A stretch of 64,000 nucleotides of DNA from UBA668 sp963720695 (GTDB lineage Bacteria; Actinomycetota; Acidimicrobiia; Acidimicrobiales; Ilumatobacteraceae): contig CAVRGG010000001.1 in NCBI GenBank assembly GCA_963720695.1, positions 1,054,001 to 1,118,000 on the forward strand. The letters run 5' to 3'. Every line of letters starts with the position of its first letter. The stretch's first letter is position 1. The notes under the pieces were generated by a model that was given only the letters and a program-made list of their open reading frames with translations, had not been told where the DNA came from and ran no database searches. The position numbers and the translations under genes are program-made. Positions 1-8,384 of the stretch are shown here, in pieces.

Positions 1-3000
1 TCACGATCAAGTCCGCCACCAGTGAACATCGGTGGCGACATCCGGCGCTGATGGCGCTGGTCCTGTTGTCGTGCAGCGCCGTCAACGCGACGGCGGTGAT
101 GATGATCGCACCCGCGCCGATCCTGTGGCTCGTCCACGCCGTGTGGCAACGGACCGTCCCGTGGCGCCGAGCCGTGTCGAGTGCCGCCCGCATCGGCGTG
201 CTCGCGACGGGCGTCTCGCTGTGGTGGATCGCGATGCTCCGCACGCAGGGGTCCTACGGCGCCGACGTGTTGGCGTACAGCGAGAGCCTGCAGGCGACCT
301 CACTCACCTCGGTGTCCACCGAGACGCTGCGCGGCCTGGGGTACTGGCTGTTCTACGTCCGCGACCCGTATGCGTTCACGACGACGGCATCGCAGGTGTA
401 CATGGAAAGTGGCATGGCGATCGCGATCAGCTTCGCCGTGGTGCTCGTCTCCATGCTCGGGTTGGCGGTGACCCGCTGGAGCCAGCGACGCTACGCGGCC
501 CTGCTCGTGTTCGCCGGCATCGTGCTGGCCGTCGGGGTCCACCCCATCGACAACGCGTCGCCGTTGATGACGCCCCTCGCCGAACACTCGCGGAGCACGC
601 TGTCGCTCGCGATCCGCAGCAGCACGCGCGCACTTCCCATGTCCAACCTCGGCCTCGCGTTGGGAGCCGGGGCACTCGTCACCGCGCTGGGTGCGACCCG
701 GTTCCGGCTGCGCTCGCTCGCCCCGTTCGCGGTGGTCCTGCTGGCGGTGCTCAACCTGCCCGCGCTGTTCGACGGTGGGCTGGTGGACCCGGCGCTCGAG
801 CGTGACCAGACGCCGCCGGCGGCATGGCAGCAGGCCGCCGACGCGCTCTCGTCGACCTCGACGGAGTACCGCGTCCTGCAGTTGCCCGGCTCTGAGTTCG
901 GTGCCTTCCGATGGGGCTACACGGTCGATCCGCCGCTGCCCGGCATGACCACCAAGCCGCTTGTCACTCGTGACCTGCTGCCGCTCGGGTCACCCGGCGT
1001 GATGGACCTCCTGTACGCGCTCGACGATCGAGTCCAGTCGCGCACCGTCGATCCGCAGTCGATCGCCGCGGTCGCCAGACTCCTCGGTGTGGACACGATC
1101 TGGGTCGCCAACGACCTGGCCTTCGACAGGTTCCGCACGCCTCGACCGGACTGGGCCGCCTCGCTGTTCACGACGGCCCCCGGCTTGGGGTCTGCGGTGC
1201 CCTACGGCGTCCCGTACGTCAACGTGCCCGACATCCCGATGATCGACGAACACGCGCTCGCATCGCCCGCGACGGCGCTCGCCCCGGTCGAACTGGTGCC
1301 GGTGAAGGACCCCGTTCCCATCGTGCGCGCCAGTGAGCGAGTGGTGGTGCTCGTCGGGAGCGGTGACGGGGCGATCGATGCTGCCGCGGCCGGACTGCTC
1401 ACGGGCGACGAGGCGATCCTGTACGCCGCGGATCTGCACGGCACGGACACCCACCTGTCCCCCTCCCTCGTCGTCCTCACCGACTCGAATCGGGATCGAG
1501 CCCACCACTGGCGCAGCTCTCAGGACGTCACCGGCTTCACCGAGTCCGGTGGCGCAGCGAGCGACGTCCTGCGCCCCGACGAGGGCGATCAACGGCTCCC
1601 GGTGTTCGGCCCGGTGGCCGACGCGACCGACGAGACGACGGCGACCCTCGACGGCGGCCTGACCGTGCGCGCCAGCGGCTACGGCGAGCCGTTCGCGTAC
1701 CGCCCCGAGCAGCGCCCGGCGATGGCGGTCGACGGCGACCCGGCGACGGCGTGGGTGGTGGGCGATCGGACGGATCCCGTGGGTGAGTTCATCACTGCAT
1801 CAGCCACCGATGGAACGCTCACCCTGCTGCAGCCGCCGCACACCGATGCCAACCGGCGGATCACCACCGTCCGCATCACCACGGTGACGTCCTCTGCGCC
1901 CCTCGACGTGACGCTCGACGACACGTCACTGGTCGAACCCGGTCAGACGGTGCAGTTGCCCGACTCGGGACCGGTGACCATCACCATCACGGGAGTCGGA
2001 CCTCGCGCCGGCGGCACCGACACCGGGGCCAGCGCGGTCGGCTTCGCGGAACTCGGCCTGGGTACCCACACCGAGGTCGTCCACATGCCATCGTTCGACG
2101 CCGGGAACGCACCACTCGCCGTCGTCATGACGCGGCTGCGGACCGATCCGATGAACCGGTGGCGCAGCGACCCGGAACCGACGCTCGTGCGGGCGTTCAG
2201 CCTCAGCGGCGACCATGCGTTCAACGCGACCGTCACGCTGCATCGCAACGATCGCGCCGACGACACCGTGCTCGACGCACTCGGCGCGATGTCCGGGCCG
2301 GTCGCCGATCGACGGGCGACGGGAGATCCGGCCGCCCGCGGCATCTTCGCCGCCGACGGTGATCTCGCCACGGCGTGGACGTCACCGTTCACCGATGTGA
2401 TCGGGAGCCGACTCACCTTCGATCAGACCGGCCCCGTCGACGCCCTCACCCTGGTGCAGCCCACCGACGGCCTCCACTCGACGATCACCGGCATTCGACT
2501 CCAGGCAGGTGGGAACGCGATCGACGTGGCCGTCCCAGCGCCCGATGTCGACGGCCGAAGCGTCGTCACACTGCCGAGCGTCCTCACGGGCGACCAGCTG
2601 ACGCTCACGATCACCCAGATCGACCAGCGCACGACGATCGACCGGCGCTTCGCGGAGACCACCACGTTGCCGGTCGCCCTGCGCGAGGTCACGGCCGATG
2701 GCCTCGTGGCCACATCCGCCGTCGCAACGGCGCCGGCGTCCACCTGCGAGCAGGGCCTCGTCACGCTGGACGGCGCCCCGCTCTCGGTCGCCTTCGACGA
2801 GACCACGCGGGATCGCCTCGACGCCGGCGAGTCGGTCGACGTCCCGCTCTGCGACCCGACGCCGCTGCGACTGGCGAACGGCCCCCACCGCATCGAGTCG
2901 AGCGCCGGGCTCCGCACGGGAGTCGACGTCGACCGCATCTCGCTCGCCGATGTGACGCCCAGGTCATCCACTCCTCCGCCCGTGGTGACGGTCACCCGGA

Positions 3001-3686
3001 CGCGCACCACCCGCACCGCCACCGTGGCCGCCTGCCCCGAGGGATGTTGGCTGATCATGGGCGAAGGGTTCAATGCGGGGTGGACCGCGTCAGCCGGTGG
3101 TCAGTCGCTCGGCGCGCCCACGCAGATCGCCGGTGGTTTCAACGGCTGGTGGCTCCCACCGAGCGACGTCCCGACCGTGGTGCACATCGAGTGGACCGCT
3201 CAGTCCTCGGTGACGGTCGCGCTCGTCCTCTCGCTCCTGGCGGCCCTCGGTTGTCTCGTGCTCGCACTCTGGCGGCGCCCACGCGCAACGTCCTGGCGTG
3301 CGGAGCCACCCCGCCTGACGCGCACGTCATGGCACCCGACCGACCGGCGATCGGCGGTGATCGCTGCGTCGGCACTGGTCGCCTTCGCGTTCCTCGTGGC
3401 CGGGCCGAGCACTGCGGTGATCGCGCTCGTCCCGGCAGCGGTCGTCGTCGTCACCCGCCGTCCCCGGCTGGCGGCCGTCGGCGGCGTCCTGCTGATGGCC
3501 GCGTTGGCGGCCCGGGTGCTCCAGCGTCAGATCGCCGGCCGTTACGCCGCGAATGCGGGCTGGCCCGGCCTGTGGGAGAAGCTGCACCGTCCGGGGATGC
3601 TCGTCATCGTTCTTCTCCTGGCGTCGGCACTGGTCGGCGCAGGAGACGACGACCCTGCACCCAGGGAACCAACGCCACGGCCGTGA
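1..3686 (+). CDS. AftD-like alpha-(1->3)-arabinofuranosyltransferase, 5' end cut by window
   Basis: The frame is open from the first bases, so the N-terminus and most of the catalytic membrane domain lie outside. What remains is about 1,227 residues: some membrane helices, a long periplasmic part and two or three C-terminal helices. Two discoidin/CBM-like segments carry the motif DGDxATAW (near 1728 and 2350). A C-terminal block has NAGWTA followed by GGFNGWW, as in the DUF3367/AftD family. In mycobacteria AftD adds branching arabinofuranose to arabinan from decaprenyl-phosphate-arabinose. The dprE1/dprE2/ubiA set near 20 kb would supply that donor. The 3' end overlaps the convergent gene by 83 bases. 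Family is fairly sure; exact linkage made is inferred. Confidence 0.72.
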   Translation, partial: TIKSATSEHRWRHPALMALVLLSCSAVNATAVMMIAPAPILWLVHAVWQRTVPWRRAVSSAARIGVLATGVSLWWIAMLRTQGSYGADVLAYSESLQATSLTSVSTETLRGLGYWLFYVRDPYAFTTTASQVYMESGMAIAISFAVVLVSMLGLAVTRWSQRRYAALLVFAGIVLAVGVHPIDNASPLMTPLAEHSRSTLSLAIRSSTRALPMSNLGLALGAGALVTALGATRFRLRSLAPFAVVLLAVLNLPALFDGGLVDPALERDQTPPAAWQQAADALSSTSTEYRVLQLPGSEFGAFRWGYTVDPPLPGMTTKPLVTRDLLPLGSPGVMDLLYALDDRVQSRTVDPQSIAAVARLLGVDTIWVANDLAFDRFRTPRPDWAASLFTTAPGLGSAVPYGVPYVNVPDIPMIDEHALASPATALAPVELVPVKDPVPIVRASERVVVLVGSGDGAIDAAAAGLLTGDEAILYAADLHGTDTHLSPSLVVLTDSNRDRAHHWRSSQDVTGFTESGGAASDVLRPDEGDQRLPVFGPVADATDETTATLDGGLTVRASGYGEPFAYRPEQRPAMAVDGDPATAWVVGDRTDPVGEFITASATDGTLTLLQPPHTDANRRITTVRITTVTSSAPLDVTLDDTSLVEPGQTVQLPDSGPVTITITGVGPRAGGTDTGASAVGFAELGLGTHTEVVHMPSFDAGNAPLAVVMTRLRTDPMNRWRSDPEPTLVRAFSLSGDHAFNATVTLHRNDRADDTVLDALGAMSGPVADRRATGDPAARGIFAADGDLATAWTSPFTDVIGSRLTFDQTGPVDALTLVQPTDGLHSTITGIRLQAGGNAIDVAVPAPDVDGRSVVTLPSVLTGDQLTLTITQIDQRTTIDRRFAETTTLPVALREVTADGLVATSAVATAPASTCEQGLVTLDGAPLSVAFDETTRDRLDAGESVDVPLCDPTPLRLANGPHRIESSAGLRTGVDVDRISLADVTPRSSTPPPVVTVTRTRTTRTATVAACPEGCWLIMGEGFNAGWTASAGGQSLGAPTQIAGGFNGWWLPPSDVPTVVHIEWTAQSSVTVALVLSLLAALGCLVLALWRRPRATSWRAEPPRLTRTSWHPTDRRSAVIAASALVAFAFLVAGPSTAVIALVPAAVVVVTRRPRLAAVGGVLLMAALAARVLQRQIAGRYAANAGWPGLWEKLHRPGMLVIVLLLASALVGAGDDDPAPREPTPRP

Positions 3687-4872
3687 ACGCGACCAACGAA
3701 GGTTCCGCCGTCGACCGAATCCGGTGACCGCCGTAGAACAGCAGACTGGTCGCGATCACCACGACGATCGGGACCAGCAGCAGCGACCGACGCCGACGGT
3801 CCAGCCGGCGGGCGCCGACGACCGAGAGCACGGCCAGGAGCCAGAACGTCACGATCCCCGCCCACGATGCCCATCGCGGCCGTTCCTCACCGACGTCCTG
3901 GCGCACCAGGTTCGGGAGGCCGAACAGATCGGCGGTGCGTCCAACACGAGCAGCGAGCACGAACGGCACGTCGGTCACGTGCGCCTTCGCGTAGTGCACG
4001 GCGAGCGAGCGCTGACGGGCGGACCGGACGCTGGGCTCCTCGTCCATCGAGTACTGAGGGTCGGCGAAGACGCACGACACCGACCATCCGCCCTTGACGG
4101 CGCCGTGGTAGGCCTCGTCGCAGTTGGCACCCAAGAGCGTGGTGCCGTCGTTCGTGGTCAGGAACACCGGTCGTTCGAATCGCACCAGGTTGAACGTCAC
4201 CCACGGCACCAGGATCGACACCGCCAATCCGCCCGCGACCAGCACGGGTCGCCAGTCGAGCGACGACCGTCGGCGCACGAACACGACCCAGGCCAGCAGC
4301 AGCGGGGCGAACAGGGCCAGCTCGCTGCGGGCGAGGATGCCCAGGCCGAGCGACACGCCGAGCAGGACCATCGGGCGCATCCGCGACGTTCGGCCGGCTC
4401 GCCAGGCGGCCCACAGCGTCAACGCGACGAGCAGCACGCTGATGCTCTCGGACATGACGAGACCGTCGTTGATCCACAGGTTCGGGTACAGCGCGGCGAT
4501 CAACGCGGCGAGGAGTCCTGCCCGCCGCCCGGCCAGCTCGGCGACGAAGCGGCCCATCACCCACACCAGGACGATGCCGGTGGTCAGCGTGACGAGTCGC
4601 TGCCAGCGATGCATGTCGGCTCCCCAGCTGAACGGCGCCATCAGGATCGAGGTCAGCGGACCGTGCTCGGCACCGGGCTGATCGACGAAGAGCTCACGGA
4701 ACCAGACCCCCGTCGCCAACTGACGCGCCTGCCCGCTGTAGTAGATCGAGTCGTTCAGCAGCAGCTGCTGGTTCCACTTGGACAGGTAGTACACCACGCG
4801 CACGGCGGCCCCCAGCGCGACGATCCCGAGCAGGGTGCGATCCCGGGGAGCGAGGGTCGAGTCGGTGCTCAT
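3604..4872 (-). CDS. GT39/PMT_2-type polytopic glycosyltransferase
   Basis: A 422-residue integral membrane protein with about 9-10 hydrophobic helices. The N-terminal loop has LNDSIYYSGQA and further on DQPGAEHGPLTS, the layout of the first periplasmic loop of GT39 (dolichyl-phosphate-mannose mannosyltransferase-like) enzymes. Such proteins move a sugar from a polyprenyl phosphate to an acceptor outside the membrane. The ATG at 4872 is used; an in-frame ATG at 4902 is possible. It is divergent from the GT2 gene at 4927, which could make its donor. The last 83 bases overlap the convergent AftD-like gene. Substrate unknown. Confidence 0.75.
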   Translation of the reverse strand: MSTDSTLAPRDRTLLGIVALGAAVRVVYYLSKWNQQLLLNDSIYYSGQARQLATGVWFRELFVDQPGAEHGPLTSILMAPFSWGADMHRWQRLVTLTTGIVLVWVMGRFVAELAGRRAGLLAALIAALYPNLWINDGLVMSESISVLLVALTLWAAWRAGRTSRMRPMVLLGVSLGLGILARSELALFAPLLLAWVVFVRRRSSLDWRPVLVAGGLAVSILVPWVTFNLVRFERPVFLTTNDGTTLLGANCDEAYHGAVKGGWSVSCVFADPQYSMDEEPSVRSARQRSLAVHYAKAHVTDVPFVLAARVGRTADLFGLPNLVRQDVGEERPRWASWAGIVTFWLLAVLSVVGARRLDRRRRSLLLVPIVVVIATSLLFYGGHRIRSTAEPSLVAFTAVALVPWVQGRRLLRRPVPTPGEER

Positions 4873-4912
4873 GGACGCTGACACCGTAGCCGTTCGCACC
4901 ATTCCGCTCCGA

Positions 4913-4918
4913 TAGCGT
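4913..4918 (+). promoter_or_regulatory. -10 hexamer TAGCGT, leaderless start
   Basis: TAGCGT ends 8 bases before the GTG of the GT2 gene at 4927. This places the transcription start at or next to the start codon. There is no Shine-Dalgarno-like sequence in between. Confidence 0.5.
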
Positions 4919-4926
4919 GTCTGGCC

Positions 4927-5652
4927 GTGACCGACTCCCCTCGCCCCTGCCTGTCGGTGGTCGTTCCCTGCTACAACGAGGAAGCCACCATCGTCGAACT
5001 GCTCGACAGGGTCACCGCGTCGCCGTGGGTCCACGAGGTCGTCGTCGTCGACGATGGCAGCTCCGACAAGAGTCGTGAGCTCCTCGCCGACTACCCGAAC
5101 CCGTTGGTGCGAGTGCACCTCCAGCCCCGCAACATGGGCAAGGGCGCGGCGTTGCGCACCGGGTTCTCGCTGGTCACCGGCGACTACGCCGTCGTGCAGG
5201 ACGCGGACCTGGAGTACAACCCCGACGACTACGGCCTGCTCGTCGCACCGCTCGAAGCTGGTCTGGCCGACGTGGTGTACGGCACACGGTTCCAGGGCGG
5301 CGCCGCGCACCGGGTGCTGTACTTCTGGCACACCATCGGGAACCGCTTCCTCACCCTGTTCTCCAACATGATGACCGACCTCAACCTCACCGACATGGAG
5401 ACCTGCTACAAGGCCTTCCGTCGAGAGATCATCCAGGGCATCACCATCGAGGAGGACCGCTTCGGGTTCGAGCCCGAGGTCACCGCGAAGATCGCCGCGC
5501 TCCGGGTCCGGGTGTACGAAGTCGGCATCACCTACGACGGCCGCACCTACGCCGAGGGCAAGAAGATCGGCTGGCGCGACGGGGTCCGAGCGGTGATCTG
5601 CATCGTGCGCTACAGCCCGATCGGCACCCGCCTCCGTCGCGTCGACCCGTGA
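4927..5652 (+). CDS. GT2 glycosyltransferase, polyprenyl-phosphate sugar synthase type
   Basis: A 241-residue cytoplasmic GT-A enzyme of the DPM1/ALG5 type. VVVPCYNEE lies near residue 10, VVDDGSSD near 40, and the metal-binding QDADLEYNPDD near 97. There is no C-terminal membrane helix. Members transfer a sugar from a nucleotide donor to polyprenyl phosphate, or add a glycan residue. Start is GTG 4927 behind a leaderless-type -10 box. The stop overlaps the next GTG by four bases, so it is cotranscribed with the acyltransferase. Confidence 0.82.
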   Translation: MTDSPRPCLSVVVPCYNEEATIVELLDRVTASPWVHEVVVVDDGSSDKSRELLADYPNPLVRVHLQPRNMGKGAALRTGFSLVTGDYAVVQDADLEYNPDDYGLLVAPLEAGLADVVYGTRFQGGAAHRVLYFWHTIGNRFLTLFSNMMTDLNLTDMETCYKAFRREIIQGITIEEDRFGFEPEVTAKIAALRVRVYEVGITYDGRTYAEGKKIGWRDGVRAVICIVRYSPIGTRLRRVDP

Positions 5653-6812
5653 ACCTGACTGCGTCGACCACGTCGTCAGCGGCGCCGGCACTGCGCCACG
5701 AGCCGAGTCTCGACGGTCTCCGTGGGTTGGCCGTGCTCGGCGTCATCCTGTTCCACTCCGCGGCGCTGGCGGGTCGGCCCACGTGGTTCAGCGGCGGGTT
5801 CCTCGGGGTCTCGGTGTTCTTCGTGATCAGCGGCTACCTGATGACCTCGCTGCTGCTCACCGAGCACGCCGGTACGGGCACGATCGACGTCGCCCGCTTC
5901 GCCGCACGACGGATCCGTCGCCTCACCCCGGCGTCGCTGGCGGTGATCGTGGCCGCCACCCTGCTGGCCCTGCCCGGGTGGACCGCCTGGTCGGGCTTCC
6001 ACGCCACCGACGCCCTCGCCGCGATCTGGGGAGTGATGAACTGGCACGTGATCCGCCTCGGCACCGCACAGGTGATCCGCGGCATCGGTCCGCTCGGGCC
6101 GTACTGGTCACTCGCCGTCGAGCTGCAGTTCTACCTGCTCCTCGCCCTGCTCTCACTGCCGATGCGCCGATCCAGGAACCCACGCCGGTGGCTGTGGGGC
6201 TTCGCGGCGACGGCGTGGACGGTCGGGGCCTTCTCGATGCTGTTCGTCGGCGCGAGCGACATCCATCGCGAGTTCGGCACGGAGTACCGCATCGCCGAGT
6301 TGGCGACCGGCATGATCCTCGCGCTGGTGTTCGGCCGCCAGCACCGCACGCTGCCCCCGTCGACCTCGCGTGGTCTCGCGCTGGCGGGTGGGGCAGCGAG
6401 CGCGGCCGTGGTCGCCGGGTTCGTGTTCGCCGACTTCACGCCGCCCTGGTTGCTCGCCGGCGGATTCCTCCTCGTCGCCGCTGTCAGCGCCGTGCTGATC
6501 CATGCGCTGCTGCGCTCCGCCACGTGGCGTCGTCTGTACGGCACCACCGCGGTCGTCTGGGTCGGCAGCCTGAGCTACTCGCTGTACCTGGTGCACTGGC
6601 CGGTGGGTCTGCTCCTGGCTCGGCACGTCTCGACCCGTGGTGCGCCGGCCATCGCACTGAACGTCGTCGTCACCTTCGTCGTCGCGATCGCGCTGCATCA
6701 TCTCGTCGAGGAACGGGTCCGTCACTGGTCGGCCTCTCCCGGAAGGGTCATCGTCGCCGGGTTGGGGGCCTCCGCGGCCGCGAGCCTGCTGGCGCTCGCG
6801 CTCCTGCCGTAG
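5649..6812 (+). CDS. acyltransferase family 3 (OafA/YrhL-like) membrane protein
   Basis: A 387-residue protein with about ten membrane helices. The family signature PSLDGLRGLAVLGVILFH lies at residues 18-35; its His is the likely catalytic residue, and SGGFLGVSVFFVISGYL follows. These enzymes acylate (often acetylate) cell-surface sugars or lipids. There is no C-terminal SGNH domain. The GTG overlaps the stop of the upstream GT2 gene. The acceptor is probably a glycan made by this cluster, by context only. Confidence 0.85.
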   Translation: MNLTASTTSSAAPALRHEPSLDGLRGLAVLGVILFHSAALAGRPTWFSGGFLGVSVFFVISGYLMTSLLLTEHAGTGTIDVARFAARRIRRLTPASLAVIVAATLLALPGWTAWSGFHATDALAAIWGVMNWHVIRLGTAQVIRGIGPLGPYWSLAVELQFYLLLALLSLPMRRSRNPRRWLWGFAATAWTVGAFSMLFVGASDIHREFGTEYRIAELATGMILALVFGRQHRTLPPSTSRGLALAGGAASAAVVAGFVFADFTPPWLLAGGFLLVAAVSAVLIHALLRSATWRRLYGTTAVVWVGSLSYSLYLVHWPVGLLLARHVSTRGAPAIALNVVVTFVVAIALHHLVEERVRHWSASPGRVIVAGLGASAAASLLALALLP

Positions 6813-6815
6813 GCT
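6810..6815 (+). promoter_or_regulatory. -10 hexamer TAGGCT, leaderless start
   Basis: TAGGCT ends 7 bases before the GTG at 6823. Its TAG is also the stop codon of the acyltransferase gene, so promoter and stop share bases. Confidence 0.45.
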
Positions 6816-6822
6816 CCTCGGC

Positions 6823-7560
6823 GTGGACCTCCGTGAGCGCGAGCAGCACGCACAACGCCATCCGTGGGAGGTGTCGCGCGCCAAGTTCTTCCGGCGGATC
6901 GTTGCCGACTCGTGCGACACGGCACCGACCTCGGTGATCGACATCGGCGCCGGTGATGGATGGTTCGCCTCCCGACTCCGGGCCGATCTGCCGGCCTCGA
7001 CCACCATCATCTGCTTCGACGTCCACTACACGGCCGACGATCTCGCCGCCGATCTGCCGGCGGGCATCGAGCGCACCTCCGTCGCCCCCACCATCCCGGC
7101 CCCTCTGGTGCTCGCCCTCGACGTGCTGGAGCACGTGGAGCACGACGCCGAGTTCGTTCGTGAGCAGGTCCGCCCCCTCGTGGCCGATGACGGTGTCCTG
7201 ATCGTCAGCGTCCCTGCCCACCAACGGCTGTTCACCAGCCATGACGTCGCGCTCGGCCACTTCCGCCGCCACGACGCCGCCAGCCTCGCCGCGCTGCTCG
7301 AGCCGTCGTTCGAACTCGTCCGTCAGGGGTCGCTGTTCACCACCCTCGTGCCGCCGAGAGCCGCCGTCGCGCTGCTGGAGAAGGTCCGGCCCCCGTCCGG
7401 GCCGGCCACCGTCGACTCCGTCTGGGACCACGGCGCCGCGCTCACCCGGTCGATCACGGCGGTGCTCGACGTCGACGCGGCGATCGGGCGCTCGATGGCC
7501 GGCCGCCGCTGGCGTCCCCCCGGGCTCAGCGTGTGGGCCGTGTGCAGGCCGAGGCGCTGA
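6823..7560 (+). CDS. class I SAM-dependent methyltransferase
   Basis: A 245-residue soluble protein. SAM-binding motif I, VIDIGAGDGWFAS, is near residues 39-51; an LALDVLEHVEHD segment near 97 matches the post-motif II region of Methyltransf_11/23 proteins. It sits two bases upstream of a GT2 gene and within a glycan cluster. It may methylate a glycolipid or sugar nucleotide, but the substrate cannot be read from the sequence. GTG start, leaderless-type promoter. Confidence 0.8.
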   Translation: MDLREREQHAQRHPWEVSRAKFFRRIVADSCDTAPTSVIDIGAGDGWFASRLRADLPASTTIICFDVHYTADDLAADLPAGIERTSVAPTIPAPLVLALDVLEHVEHDAEFVREQVRPLVADDGVLIVSVPAHQRLFTSHDVALGHFRRHDAASLAALLEPSFELVRQGSLFTTLVPPRAAVALLEKVRPPSGPATVDSVWDHGAALTRSITAVLDVDAAIGRSMAGRRWRPPGLSVWAVCRPRR

Positions 7561-7562
7561 CC

Positions 7563-8300
7563 ATGGCCGACCCGATCGACGGGGTGATCGTGGTGCCGTG
7601 CTACAACGAGGCCGCTCGACTGCGTACCACCGACGTGGCCGAACTCGCCGACCTCTCCGGATGCCGGATTCTGCTGGTGGACGACGGCTCGACCGACGCC
7701 ACCCCGGCGCTGCTCGCATCGCTCGCCGACGACGACCCCCGGTGCAGCGTGCTCACCTTGCCGCGCAACGCCGGCAAGGCCGAGGCGGTCCGCCAGGGTC
7801 TGCTCAGCGCGTCTGCGACCGGAGCCACAGTCGTCGGCTTCGCCGACGCCGACTTCGCCACGTCGCCGGCCGACGTCGCCCGCCTCGTCCAGCGTTGTCT
7901 CGACGAGAACCGTCCCGTGGTGATCGGCTCCCGCGTCGACCTGATGGGGCATGGCATTTCGCGCAGTCTCTTCCGCCACTACACGGGTCGGCTGTTCGCC
8001 ACCGCGAGCAGCATCGTGCTCGGGTTCGACGTGTACGACACGCAATGTGGTGCGAAGGTCTTCGCCAACTCCCCCACCCTCGCGGCAGCGCTCGCCGAGC
8101 CCTTCGTCGGGAGATGGTCCTTCGATGTCGAGCTTCTCGGCCGGCTCGCCGCACCCCACGGGACCGACGGGTTCCTCGAGGTGCCGCTGCAGGGCTGGAC
8201 CGACGTCGGGGGGTCGAAGCTCGGCCTCGCCGGGTCCGTGCGCGCCACGTTCGAACTGCTGCTGGTCCACCGCGCCCTGCGCCGCTGGCGTCGCCGATGA
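7563..8300 (+). CDS. GT2 glycosyltransferase (ALG5/DPM1-like)
   Basis: A 245-residue GT-A enzyme: VVPCYNEAARLR near residue 10, LLVDDGSTDATP near 38, and GFADADFATSP near 94 as the metal-binding DxD region. A later DTQCGAKVF segment is typical of polyprenyl-phosphate glucose/mannose synthases. The ATG at 7563 follows the methyltransferase stop by two bases; a GTG at 7533 inside the upstream gene is less likely. No transmembrane helices. Sugar specificity unknown. Confidence 0.83.
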   Translation: MADPIDGVIVVPCYNEAARLRTTDVAELADLSGCRILLVDDGSTDATPALLASLADDDPRCSVLTLPRNAGKAEAVRQGLLSASATGATVVGFADADFATSPADVARLVQRCLDENRPVVIGSRVDLMGHGISRSLFRHYTGRLFATASSIVLGFDVYDTQCGAKVFANSPTLAAALAEPFVGRWSFDVELLGRLAAPHGTDGFLEVPLQGWTDVGGSKLGLAGSVRATFELLLVHRALRRWRRR

Positions 8301-8302
8301 CC

Positions 8303-8383
8303 CCCTCGGCTTCTGGGTAGGGATCTCCCCACCCCGTGTTCTGGGCAGGCATCTTCCCGGGAGCCGGGAAGATCGCTGTCCAG
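8303..8383. repeat. palindromic intergenic repeat, copy A
   Basis: About 81 bases filling the gap between two convergent genes. It starts CCCTCGGCTTCTGG, has a second TTCTGG 25 bases on, then a near-perfect palindrome. The same order of blocks occurs at 31698-31778, also between convergent genes. Likely a bidirectional terminator or REP-like family. Confidence 0.65.
8351..8373. terminator. probable bidirectional terminator hairpin
   Basis: Ten-base perfect arms (ATCTTCCCGG and its complement) with loop GAG. The hairpin lies between the stops of convergent genes at 8300 and 8385. There is no clear T-run on either side, so the role is inferred from position and stem strength. Confidence 0.5.
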
Positions 8384-8384
8384 A

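Noticed and set aside
2375..3727. A 450-codon plus-strand frame inside the AftD-like gene
   Set aside because: Arg/Pro-rich translation with no domain; out of frame with the clear AftD-like sequence.
3604..5691. Extension of the GT39 frame to 5691 on the minus strand
   Set aside because: The added part is antisense to the GT2 gene and shows no membrane or family pattern; ATG 4872 gives the normal N-terminus.
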